DNA of 14,511 nt from Ktedonobacteraceae bacterium (GTDB taxonomy: Bacteria; Chloroflexota; Ktedonobacteria; Ktedonobacterales; Ktedonobacteraceae): the NCBI GenBank assembly GCA_014896635.1, contig JADBKA010000111.1, forward strand, positions 1 to 14,511. The letters are read 5' to 3'. The notes under the pieces were generated by a model. The model ran no database searches. It had not been told where the DNA came from and saw only the letters and a program-made list of their open reading frames with translations. Each line of letters starts with the position of its first letter. Position 1 is the stretch's first letter. Below are positions 6,623-13,968 of the stretch, piece by piece. Both the position numbers and the translations under genes were made by a program.

Positions 6623-7297
6623 CTAAAAATGAGTACGCAGTTCCTTGAATGCTGCCAGCGTCAATAACTGCCCGTCTCCGATGGGCTGAACCTCCTCATG
6701 CTCGAAATGCCAGGTATGCGGGTGGGGAATAAAGACGGCATTGAGTCCCACCGCCAGTGCGGGGTTGATATCAGAACGGGGAGAGTTGCCGATCATCCAG
6801 GTACGCTTCGGATCAACGTCCAGCTCTCCAGCAATACGAGAATATGTGGCAACGTTTTTCTCCTCAACAATGAATATCTGCCTGAAAAATTGCTCAACGC
6901 CGGACCGCTCAACCTTGAGCTTCTGCTCTTCGTAATCCCCCTTCGTTAACAGGACGAGATCATGCCGAGACGACAGGTAGTGAAGCGTCTCCTCAACGCC
7001 ATCAAGAAGCTGCAAGGGATGAGTGCGAATCTCTTCCCCGAACCGGCGTACCTGCTGGATCTCCTCTTCGCCAGGCTCCTTTTCTGCCAGGCGGCGGTAG
7101 GTCTCAACAAGACTCCTGGTAAAATTCGCCGAGCCATAGCCCATGAGACGCTCTACTTCGTCCAGTACAGCCCGCACTTCCTGCGCCGTGAGTTGAGAAT
7201 GATTGAGATAGGCAATAAAGGCATGGATGGCCTGCTCAAAGTAGATGTTGTTCTCCCAGAGCGTGTCATCTGCATCAATCAGGAGATGGTAGCGCAT
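6623..7297 (-). CDS. HAD-superfamily hydrolase
   Basis: 224 residues from the ATG at 7297, where AAAGGA sits 8 bases upstream on the minus strand; a further-upstream in-frame start would run through a repeat and adds a Phe-rich stretch unlike the family. All four HAD motifs are visible: motif I DADDT (Asp8 nucleophile, Asp10 acid/base), motif II LLTKGD (Thr118), motif III Lys147 (VEEKN), and motif IV GNSPRSDI (Asp176), with Asn171 where many members have Asp. A helical cap (about 17-95) follows motif I, as in the haloacid dehalogenase/phosphoglycolate-phosphatase-like group. Probably a small-metabolite phosphatase; the substrate cannot be read. It follows the lacI-type gene by 92 bases in the same direction, but a repeat with terminator features lies between, so co-transcription is uncertain. 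Confidence 0.88.
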   Translation of the reverse strand: MRYHLLIDADDTLWENNIYFEQAIHAFIAYLNHSQLTAQEVRAVLDEVERLMGYGSANFTRSLVETYRRLAEKEPGEEEIQQVRRFGEEIRTHPLQLLDGVEETLHYLSSRHDLVLLTKGDYEEQKLKVERSGVEQFFRQIFIVEEKNVATYSRIAGELDVDPKRTWMIGNSPRSDINPALAVGLNAVFIPHPHTWHFEHEEVQPIGDGQLLTLAAFKELRTHF

Positions 7298-7324
7298 GAT
7301 TCTTTTCCTTTCACATCCACTAAA

Positions 7325-7389
7325 GAAAAACAGGAAAAAACGATTTTGGGGAACATCCCACACTCCTGGAAGCACAGCCTCCCTGGTCC
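7325..7389 (-). repeat. Dispersed palindromic repeat, minus-strand copy after the lacI-type gene
   Basis: Read on the minus strand this begins GGACCAGGGAGGCTGTGC, then TTCCAGG, then GGGATGTTCCCC, AAAATCG and a run of six T. It follows the order of the 12378-12433 copy: CCAGGG stem, CCTGG-type closing arm, TGTCCCC-type second arm. It starts directly at the stop codon of the lacI-type gene and could act as its terminator. Confidence 0.5.
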
Positions 7390-8436
7390 TCATCTTAGTG
7401 CGCTGGTAGATGCTCTGACTACCAGTTCGAGCGGGACGATGGTCTGAGCGGGAACATGCTCCTCTTCCAGCACTTTGAGCAACAGCCGTAGCGCCTGCTC
7501 TCCGAGCGCGCGGGCCGGGATGGCAACGGTCGTCAATTCCGGCTCCAGAATACGGGCGATGATGCTATCATCAAAACTGGCAACGGCTACGTCCTGCGGA
7601 ATCGCGCGCCGGAGATCTCTGGCGGCCTTGTAGACACCGACCGCCAGTACATCGCTATCACAGACGATGGCAGAAGGCGGATCAGTTCTTTCCAGTAGCT
7701 GGCGGGCAGCTCGATAGGCGTCGGAAATGCTAAAAGACGCAGATACATAGTCGGTGTTCCTGAACGGGCATCCTGCCCGCTGCAACGCTTCCAGATAGGC
7801 CCGGTGGCGCAGGCGAAACGTCTCGCTCTCCACAGCGGCGGCCAGATGAGCGATCTCTGTATGCCCCAGGCGCAAGAGATGCGTCATCACGGCCTGCATG
7901 CCAGCCTCAACATCCAGGTGCAGAGCAGGCAAAATGTGACTTTTACCATTGACTATCACGGCCTTTCCTTGCAGCGCCGCGTGCGTGTCCACCGCCGGCA
8001 ACTCGACTTCACACAGCAGAAAGCCATCCACCGCCCGCGAGGTGAGCGTATCCATAATCACATGTTGCCAGTCCTGCTCTTCCTGTACCTGTACCAGCAT
8101 TACAGCATAGCCAGCCGCCCGCGCCGCCTGCTCGGCTCCTTGCAAGACAGCGGCAAAATACGGATTGCCCACATCAGGTATCGCCAGGGCCAGCAGATGA
8201 GAGCGGCCTGAGCGCAGCGTGCGCGCCGCCCTATTGGGGTGATAGCCCAGTTCACGGGCCGCCTGGAGAATCGCTTCCTGCGTCCGCTTCCCCACGCGGC
8301 CAGCGGCTTTCCCGCCAAAAACAAGCGAAACGGCTGACTGCGAAACTCCTGCCCGGCGCGCGACATCAACGCTCGTCGGGGGAGAAGAAAGTATATCGTC
8401 CGCTCCCGCTTGCCTGCTCCCCTCTTCATCCTGCAT
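7390..8436 (-). CDS. LacI-family transcriptional regulator
   Basis: 348 residues from an ATG (8436) with AGGAGA 6 bases upstream. After about 18 extra residues comes the LacI-type helix-turn-helix (TSVDVARRAGVSQSAVSLVFGGK, about 21-43), then RVGKRTQEAILQAARELGYHPN and the hinge NRAARTLRSGRS (68-79). The rest (81-345) is a periplasmic-binding-protein-like effector domain: LLALAIPDVGNPYFAAVLQGAEQAAR, VDGFLLCEVELPAV, LGHTEIAHLAA, SAIVCDSDVLAVGVYKAAR, QDVAVASFDDS. Such proteins usually repress sugar-use genes until a sugar or phosphorylated sugar binds. The gene has a consensus promoter with a 14-bp palindrome over the start site, so it likely represses itself. No transporter or sugar catabolic operon is adjacent; pgi is divergent. 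The effector is unknown. Confidence 0.95.
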   Translation of the reverse strand: MQDEEGSRQAGADDILSSPPTSVDVARRAGVSQSAVSLVFGGKAAGRVGKRTQEAILQAARELGYHPNRAARTLRSGRSHLLALAIPDVGNPYFAAVLQGAEQAARAAGYAVMLVQVQEEQDWQHVIMDTLTSRAVDGFLLCEVELPAVDTHAALQGKAVIVNGKSHILPALHLDVEAGMQAVMTHLLRLGHTEIAHLAAAVESETFRLRHRAYLEALQRAGCPFRNTDYVSASFSISDAYRAARQLLERTDPPSAIVCDSDVLAVGVYKAARDLRRAIPQDVAVASFDDSIIARILEPELTTVAIPARALGEQALRLLLKVLEEEHVPAQTIVPLELVVRASTSALR

Positions 8437-8450
8437 GGTTCTCTCCTGTC

Positions 8451-8464
8451 GTCATACGTATGAC
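8451..8464. promoter_or_regulatory. Perfect 14-bp operator of the LacI-family gene
   Basis: GTCATACGTATGAC is a perfect palindrome with a central CG, the usual layout of LacI-family operators. It starts 3 bases downstream of the lacI -10 box and covers the expected transcription start, so binding would block initiation. No second close copy was seen at pgi or elsewhere in the window. Confidence 0.75.
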
Positions 8465-8467
8465 TTC

Positions 8468-8496
8468 ATTGTACCTGAGGAAAATCTGGCTGTCAA
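8468..8496 (-). promoter_or_regulatory. Promoter of the LacI-family gene
   Basis: On the minus strand TTGACA (8496-8491) and TACAAT (8473-8468) are separated by 17 bases: a full -35 match and 5 of 6 at -10. This is the clearest promoter in the window. The expected start is near 8461, within the operator palindrome. Confidence 0.85.
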
Positions 8497-8500
8497 GATA

Positions 8501-8531
8501 GGGGTCCGAGAGACGTGCTCCTGGCGGGACC
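8501..8531 (+). repeat. Short copy of the dispersed palindromic repeat
   Basis: GGGGTCCGAGAGACGTGC followed by TCCTGGCGGGACC shares the order GGGGTCC, variable centre, CTCCTGGCGGG with the copies at 10254-10300 and 10324-10442. It lies between the divergent lacI promoter and the pgi promoter. Confidence 0.45.
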
Positions 8532-8554
8532 ACAGCTTTCCTTTTCTCTCCGTT

Positions 8555-8583
8555 TTAAAAGAGATTGGATGATAGGATATACT
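8555..8583 (+). promoter_or_regulatory. Candidate pgi promoter
   Basis: TTAAAA (8555-8560, 4 of 6) and TATACT (8578-8583, 5 of 6) are 17 bases apart. The expected start is about 35 bases before the pgi ATG. Confidence 0.5.
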
Positions 8584-8623
8584 GGAGAAGCGAAATCTCT
8601 CTTGACGAGGAGAACAACGACGC

Positions 8624-10249
<1,626 letters not shown>

Positions 10250-10253
10250 GCAG

Positions 10254-10300
10254 CGGTCCTGGAAGGTGCAAGCCCTCCTGGCGGGGAGAGATCTCCAACC
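10254..10300 (+). repeat. Copy of the dispersed palindromic repeat after pgi
   Basis: Starts 5 bases after the pgi stop codon with GGTCCTGGAAGG and contains the shared block CCTCCTGGCGGGG (10274-10286), which recurs exactly at 10413-10425 in the next copy. It ends AGAGATCTCC-AACC, compare TGTCCCC-AACC at 12421-12431. Confidence 0.6.
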
Positions 10301-10323
10301 GCGTTAACTTAACGGCAAAGACA

Positions 10324-10442
10324 GGGGTCCAGAGGGGCGCTTGCTCTTCCGCTCGGCAACGCGGCTTTCGCCACTACGAGCTGTGCTCGTCAGCCGAGCG
10401 GAGCGGCTTGCACCTCCTGGCGGGGTCTGCCGGGTCTCCCCA
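10324..10442 (+). repeat. Interrupted copy of the dispersed palindromic repeat
   Basis: The outer parts, GGGGTCCAGAGGGGC (10324-10338) and CCTCCTGGCGGGG then GGGTCTCCCCACC (10413-10443), match other copies in order. Between them is about 67 extra bases bounded by GCTTGC (10339-10344 and 10406-10411). The extra part carries a perfect 10-bp inverted repeat, TCCGCTCGGC (10348-10357) with GCCGAGCGGA (10393-10402), and inside it a 6-bp hairpin ACGAGC/GCTCGT (10376-10390). Confidence 0.6.
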
Positions 10443-10448
10443 CCTTTT

Positions 10449-10814
10449 TTATTCCTCTTCTTCCTCAGTGAGAATGCCGAGACTGATGCACGTCCAACCG
10501 AGAATGAAATACGAGCGCCAGAGTCCTTGATCGACAGGTGAGAGATTTTGCGGGAGGAAATGTTCGATAAGAATGGTAAATTGCTGATCATCAAGCACAA
10601 CCGGATCTGAGAGTTGATGATCCGCGAGGAACTGAAGATGAGCGCGTATACCGGTCCGATATCCCTGTTCAATAGCACTTTGATAAATAAGACAATCCTG
10701 TAAACCAATACGAATACGTTTGCCAAAGGGTAAGTCGGTTTCTGGAGCATAGGTAAGATCGCCGATTCTCTCCAGCGCGGGTACACCTTCAATGGTTGGT
10801 GTGTGATAGAGCAT
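10449..10814 (-). CDS. Hypothetical 121-residue protein
   Basis: I do not recognise this protein. It begins at an ATG (10814) with a modest GTGAG site 5 bases upstream. Composition is balanced and soluble-like, with no signal peptide or sure membrane segment. Visible stretches are IGLQDCLIYQSAIEQGYRTGIRAHLQFLAD (about 36-66), DPVVLDDQQFTILIEHFLP, a moderately hydrophobic LWRSYFILGWTCISLGIL near the end, and a terminal run of five Glu. Even residue use supports real coding; the competing minus-strand frame over the same bases is Ser/Arg-rich and implausible. It is transcribed alone, converging on pgi, and ends directly at a palindromic repeat. It may be a lineage-specific protein. Confidence 0.6.
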   Translation of the reverse strand: MLYHTPTIEGVPALERIGDLTYAPETDLPFGKRIRIGLQDCLIYQSAIEQGYRTGIRAHLQFLADHQLSDPVVLDDQQFTILIEHFLPQNLSPVDQGLWRSYFILGWTCISLGILTEEEEE

Positions 10815-11035
10815 AATGACTCACTTTCCGTTAGCAGAGGAACATAAAGTGTAAACGTTACTCTACATCCGATAGAGCAGACAAGTGAAGGACAGGTAAT
10901 TCGCGCCATTGCAAAGACCTGCGATAGACCTGTCAGCGTTTTTCGGTAGACATACTAAATTCATACCACACAATCAGTTTCTATGGTAGGGGTTCATAGA
11001 TATGATGGGGTTTTTTACCGGCCTATCGTACCGGC

Positions 11036-11087
11036 AGGTTCCGGGGATTCGCGGGACCGGGCGATGCCCGCCCGGAGACACTTTTTA
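11036..11087 (+). repeat. Degenerate GC-rich palindromic repeat with T-run
   Basis: Contains CGGGC-GAT-GCCCG as a tight hairpin followed shortly by CACTTTTT. The segment shares the pattern of a GC stem then a short spacer and T-run with the 11123-11186 copy. No gene upstream on this strand needs a terminator here. Confidence 0.35.
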
Positions 11088-11122
11088 GAAAGACAGGTGA
11101 TTAGCCAGGAATGGCTAGTGCC

Positions 11123-11186
11123 GGACCGGGCATCCTGAGGATTGCGGGGGGAAAGAGGATGTCCTCCCGAAAAACTTTTTTCTCCC
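11123..11186 (+). repeat. Degenerate copy of the dispersed palindromic repeat
   Basis: GGACCGGGCAT, then GCGGGGGG, then GGATGTCCTCCC, AAAAAC and a run of six T. This follows the GGTCC, GGCGGGG, GGTGTCCCC, AAAA, T-run order seen at 12378-12460 and, on the other strand, at 7325-7389. Confidence 0.4.
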
Positions 11187-11251
11187 TCAAAATTAAGGCG
11201 GTGGAAAAGTGCCAGAGAAATAGAAGAAGCTACAGCGGTCTGGCCATTGTG

Positions 11252-11260
11252 TGCTACAAT
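11252..11260 (+). promoter_or_regulatory. Candidate extended -10 promoter of the threonine aldolase gene
   Basis: TGCTACAAT combines TGn with a TACAAT -10 box, 44 bases before the ATG at 11304. No clear -35 box is seen, which is usual for extended -10 promoters. Confidence 0.5.
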
Positions 11261-11303
11261 GAGGGGAGCAGACCACGTGATTTTCGGGAAAGGCAAACGC
11301 ATT

Positions 11304-12377
11304 ATGCTTATAGATCTACGCAGCGACACAGTTACTCTGCCCACACCTGCCATGCGCAGGGCCATGTACGAAGCTGAAGTTGGCGACGATGTTTATGGCG
11401 AAGATCCCACCATCAATCGTCTGCAAGATCTGGCCGCCGCACGAACCGGCAAAGAGGCGGCGCTCTTCGTACCAAGCGGCACAATGGGCAATCTGACGGC
11501 CATCATGACGCATGCCGGGCGCGGGCGGGCGGTGATCGTGGGCGATCAGTCGCATACCTACCAGTTTGAAGCCGGGGGCGCTTCGACGCTCGGCGGCTGC
11601 CCTTTCTACGTGGTGCCTAACGACGCTGGCGGTATGCTGGACCTGGAGAAAGTGCGCGCCGGCATCGCCGATGAAAGCAATGCGCATATCGCGGCAACCG
11701 CGCTGATTTGCATAGAGAATACGCATAATCTCTGTGGCGGCACAGTGCTGAGTGTCGAGCAGATCGAGCAGATCACGTCTCTTGCCCACGCGCATGGCCT
11801 GCCCGTGCATATGGATGGCGCCCGCATTTTTAACGCTTCGGTCGCTCTGGGCGTTCCCGTGAGCACGCTGGCGCGCAGCGTCGATTCGCTGATGTTCTGT
11901 CTCTCGAAGGGATTGAGCGCACCCGTCGGCTCGCTCTTAGTCGGCAGCAGAGAGTTTATCCAGCGCGCGCACCGTATTCGTAAAGTGCTCGGCGGGGGCA
12001 TGCGCCAGGCCGGCATACTTGCCACAGCGGGTATCGTCGCGCTGGAAGAGATGGTTGAGCGCCTGGCCGAAGATCACGAAAACTGCAAGCGCCTGGCCTA
12101 CGGGCTGGCCGATTTTCCGCAAATCACCATTGCACCTGAGCGCGTCCAGACGAATATTCTCATCTTCACCTTGCGCGATGCCGCGCAACAGCCGCTTGAC
12201 GAAGCCAGGACGCAACGCTTTCTGATAAAAGCCCGCGAACATGGCGTGCTGCTAGGTTCAATGGGAGGCGGCAAGATCCGTGCCGTGACACATTACGGCA
12301 TCGAGGCTCGTCATATCGCCGAGGCGCTCGTCGCTCTCAGGCATGCATTAGAGGAGCTGGTATTAGGAGCGACATAG
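11304..12377 (+). CDS. ltaE: Low-specificity L-threonine aldolase
   Basis: 357 residues from the ATG at 11304, which has GGGAAAGG 10 bases upstream and begins exactly like the family ([21 protein letters not shown]). In-frame codons further upstream run through an intergenic repeat and are rejected. This is a fold-type I PLP enzyme that splits L-threonine or allo-threonine into glycine and acetaldehyde. Visible residues are [14 protein letters not shown] (28-40), PSGTMGN (57-63), His84 in [17 protein letters not shown], Asp171 and Arg173 in [10 protein letters not shown], and the PLP lysine Lys202 in [14 protein letters not shown]. Length and residues are normal. It is followed by a palindromic repeat and, 143 bases on, by a membrane protein gene in the same direction. 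Confidence 0.95.
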   Translation: MLIDLRSDTVTLPTPAMRRAMYEAEVGDDVYGEDPTINRLQDLAAARTGKEAALFVPSGTMGNLTAIMTHAGRGRAVIVGDQSHTYQFEAGGASTLGGCPFYVVPNDAGGMLDLEKVRAGIADESNAHIAATALICIENTHNLCGGTVLSVEQIEQITSLAHAHGLPVHMDGARIFNASVALGVPVSTLARSVDSLMFCLSKGLSAPVGSLLVGSREFIQRAHRIRKVLGGGMRQAGILATAGIVALEEMVERLAEDHENCKRLAYGLADFPQITIAPERVQTNILIFTLRDAAQQPLDEARTQRFLIKAREHGVLLGSMGGGKIRAVTHYGIEARHIAEALVALRHALEELVLGAT

Positions 12378-12496
12378 GCGGGGAGTCCAGGGGACGCAGG
12401 CCCCTGGCGGGGTTCCGGGGTGTCCCCAACCCATCTCCTTTCCTAAAAAGGTTTCTTGAAAAAGCACTATGAGGAACAGGCGTAGGAGCGGCATAG
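12364..12496 (+). repeat. 14-bp direct repeats bracketing a palindromic repeat
   Basis: TAGGAGCGACATAG (12364-12377, including the threonine aldolase stop codon) recurs as TAGGAGCGGCATAG (12483-12496) with one mismatch. They bracket exactly the 105-base segment that carries the palindromic repeat. Confidence 0.6.
12378..12433 (+). repeat. Best-formed copy of the dispersed palindromic repeat
   Basis: CCAGGGG (12387-12393) pairs with CCCCTGG (12401-12407), and GGGG (12417-12420) pairs with CCCC (12424-12427). The CCCTGGCGGGG block recurs, with small changes, at 8518-8528, 10274-10286 and 10413-10425. A weak hairpin CCTTT/AAAGG with TTTCTT (12437-12457) follows and may help end the threonine aldolase transcript. 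Confidence 0.65.
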
Positions 12497-12523
12497 TCCG
12501 CTACAAAAGGCAGAGGAAACATG

Positions 12524-13147
12524 ATGAGCAATTATAGAAACAGGCGCCAGGCGACCGGTGGCCTGGCCGGAACCATCTTCATCGTCGGCCTTATCCTGGC
12601 TTTCGCTTTCGGCTTCAACTTGAGCATCTTTTTTGCTGCGCTGGCATTCACCGCGCTCGTTGGCGCGCTTGGCTCAGGAAATAGCAAGCAGGCGTATGGC
12701 GGTTTTCACGGCTTTCTCTGGCTGATGGTGCTGGCGCTGTTCTTCGCCACTGGCAACTGGATCTGGTTCCTGGTAGGAGTAATTCTGAGCAGTATGCTCG
12801 GCTCACTGACACGCCCGATTCTAGGCTGGCTCAGTAGCATGGGACTCTTCGCCGCTGCGCCGGATCAGCAGCAGCCATATTACCAGCCGTCTCAGACGTC
12901 CCGAGTACCCCAGACACCATACTACCAGCCCTCACAGCCGCCTGAGCCGCCTCAGCAACCGACAGAGCCGGCATACCAGCCTTATGAGCAGGGCTACAAA
13001 GCGCCGGCATCCTCATCTCCGGCTGTGCAACCCGAAAGTGACCAGGAAGGGGAAGGCCAGTACCAGTATCCGTCCCCTTCGACCAGTTATGAGCAACCAC
13101 AGGCGCAGTATCCTGAGCCGATGCCACCCCGGCAACAGCAGCAGTAG
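12524..13147 (+). CDS. Small membrane protein with Pro/Gln/Tyr-rich tail
   Basis: 207 residues from the second of two adjacent ATGs; AGAGGA (12512-12517) is 6 bases from 12524 and 3 from 12521. I do not recognise a named family. After a basic start (NYRNRRQATGG) two hydrophobic regions follow: about 14-49 (TIFIVGLILAFAF... ALAFTALVGALG, possibly two crossings) and about 62-95 (FLWLMVLALFFATGNW, WFLVGVILSSMLG). From about residue 112 to the end the protein is low-complexity and probably disordered, with recurring YYQPSQ, QPPEPPQQP and a final QQQQ; Tyr is regularly spaced. Such tails often mediate assembly or contacts at the membrane. It may share the threonine aldolase transcript. Two tandem TAG stops end it. 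Confidence 0.75.
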   Translation: MSNYRNRRQATGGLAGTIFIVGLILAFAFGFNLSIFFAALAFTALVGALGSGNSKQAYGGFHGFLWLMVLALFFATGNWIWFLVGVILSSMLGSLTRPILGWLSSMGLFAAAPDQQQPYYQPSQTSRVPQTPYYQPSQPPEPPQQPTEPAYQPYEQGYKAPASSSPAVQPESDQEGEGQYQYPSPSTSYEQPQAQYPEPMPPRQQQQ

Positions 13148-13167
13148 TAGTATAGCAGCAACGCGGT

Positions 13168-13196
13168 TTGCCCTCTCTAGCAAAATCGGTTACAAT
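13168..13196 (+). promoter_or_regulatory. Promoter of the MarR-family gene
   Basis: TTGCCC (13168-13173, 4 of 6) and TACAAT (13191-13196, 5 of 6) are 17 bases apart. The predicted leader to the ATG at 13376 is about 170 bases, unusually long, and holds no convincing gene. Confidence 0.6.
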
Positions 13197-13205
13197 ATTG
13201 TCACC
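13188..13205. promoter_or_regulatory. 18-bp operator-like palindrome over the marR -10 box
   Basis: GGTTACAATATTGTCACC is palindromic with a single mismatched pair (13191 with 13202); its core ACAATATTGT is perfect. Size and composition suit a MarR-type dimer, and the position over the -10 box suits autorepression. A second small odd palindrome ATTGTCAAT lies at 13220-13228. Confidence 0.6.
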
Positions 13206-13375
13206 TGCTAAATAGTTGAATTGTCAATCAAAAATACAGGTGTTATGCAAGCTTTTCAGTCTTTGAGAGAAGGCAAACTGCAAGGGATCTCGCTCACTTC
13301 TTATTTTTTACTGGAAAGAAAGAATAAGGGAAAACTGAAAGGCTCTGACAGAATTTATGAGGAGAAGAGGAGCGA

Positions 13376-13909
13376 ATGGCTATTACTGAAAATGAAGAGC
13401 ATATAGAGATCGACAGACTGGACCAGGATATTTACCGCTTGATCTCACAGGCGTTCATCCACCTGGATGTATGTGACCAGCAGTTGATGCGGCGCTTTGG
13501 CCTGACCACCACGCAGTCATGGGCGCTGGTCCACCTGGCAGATCCAGAGGGACGTTCGCTCAGCGAGTTAGCGAAACTCCTGATGTGCGACAAGAGCAAC
13601 GTGACGGGTATTGTCGATAAGCTCGAAAGTGCAGGATGGGCTGTGCGCAGGCGCGGCAAGGCAGGAGACAGACGTTACACGCGGGTCGTGCTCACGGAGC
13701 AGGGCCGGCTTCTGCGCCAGGCCGTTATCAACGCCAGAGAGCACATGGTCAGGGAGCGGCTCCGTCATCTCGGCGAGCAGGAGCGATGCCAGTTGCACGA
13801 CGCACTGCTCAATTTCACACGCTTGCTTTACAGGCAATTCGAGACCGACGAAGAAACGGCAATTGTTGAACGAGTCTACGCCGCGCACCAGCTACCTGAA
13901 TTGGAATAG
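13376..13909 (+). CDS. MarR-family transcriptional regulator
   Basis: 177 residues from an ATG (13376) with GAGGAG (13367-13372) 3 bases upstream and another GAGGAG (13359-13364) 11 bases upstream. The winged helix-turn-helix spans about 43-110: LTTTQSWALVHLADPEG, SLSELAKLLMCDKSNVTGIVDKLESAGW with the recognition helix at about 72-86, and the wing RRRGKAGDRRYTRVVLTEQGR. Flanking helices at both ends would form the dimer interface. MarR proteins sense small phenolic or oxidising compounds; Cys33 and Cys71 are present, but redox sensing is not shown by that alone. It has an operator-like palindrome over its promoter, so likely represses itself. No adjacent efflux pump or catabolic gene suggests a target, and the kinase gene beyond converges on it. 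Confidence 0.93.
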   Translation: MAITENEEHIEIDRLDQDIYRLISQAFIHLDVCDQQLMRRFGLTTTQSWALVHLADPEGRSLSELAKLLMCDKSNVTGIVDKLESAGWAVRRRGKAGDRRYTRVVLTEQGRLLRQAVINAREHMVRERLRHLGEQERCQLHDALLNFTRLLYRQFETDEETAIVERVYAAHQLPELE

Positions 13910-13918
13910 CAAGGGGGA

Positions 13919-13968
13919 TTCCAGAAGGGCCTTTGCTACGCTGGCGTAAAGGTCCAGGCCACCTGGAA
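13919..13968. repeat. Nested palindromes at the marR / histidine kinase junction
   Basis: TTCCAG (13919-13924) pairs with CTGGAA (13963-13968); inside, CCTT..TACG pairs with CGTA..AAGG around CTGG (13930-13952), and TCCAGG (13953-13958) pairs with CCTGGA (13962-13967). It lies between convergent genes and covers the last codons of the kinase. It may end both transcripts, though no T-run is present. Confidence 0.5.

Larger units (their letters stand above)
10815..11303. other. Long intergenic region upstream of the threonine aldolase gene
   Basis: About 490 bases between divergent genes with no supported gene. It contains AGACCTG twice, 11 bases apart (10915-10921, 10926-10932), with an inverted GACAGGT at 10891-10897; two GC-rich, T-run-ending segments (about 11036-11087 and 11123-11186) that resemble the palindromic repeats; and the threonine aldolase promoter (11252-11260). 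Confidence 0.6.

Noticed and set aside
10304..10909. 201-codon minus-strand frame overlapping the 121-residue hypothetical gene
   Set aside because: Ser/Arg/Ile-rich, runs through the palindromic repeats and overlaps a frame with much more protein-like composition.
11142..11303. N-terminal extension of threonine aldolase by 54 residues
   Set aside because: Runs through a repeat and the predicted promoter; the family begins at [11 protein letters not shown].
13221..13406. Small 53-61 residue open frame in the marR leader
   Set aside because: Poor ribosome-binding site, overlaps the marR start, no recognisable features; an uORF cannot be wholly excluded.
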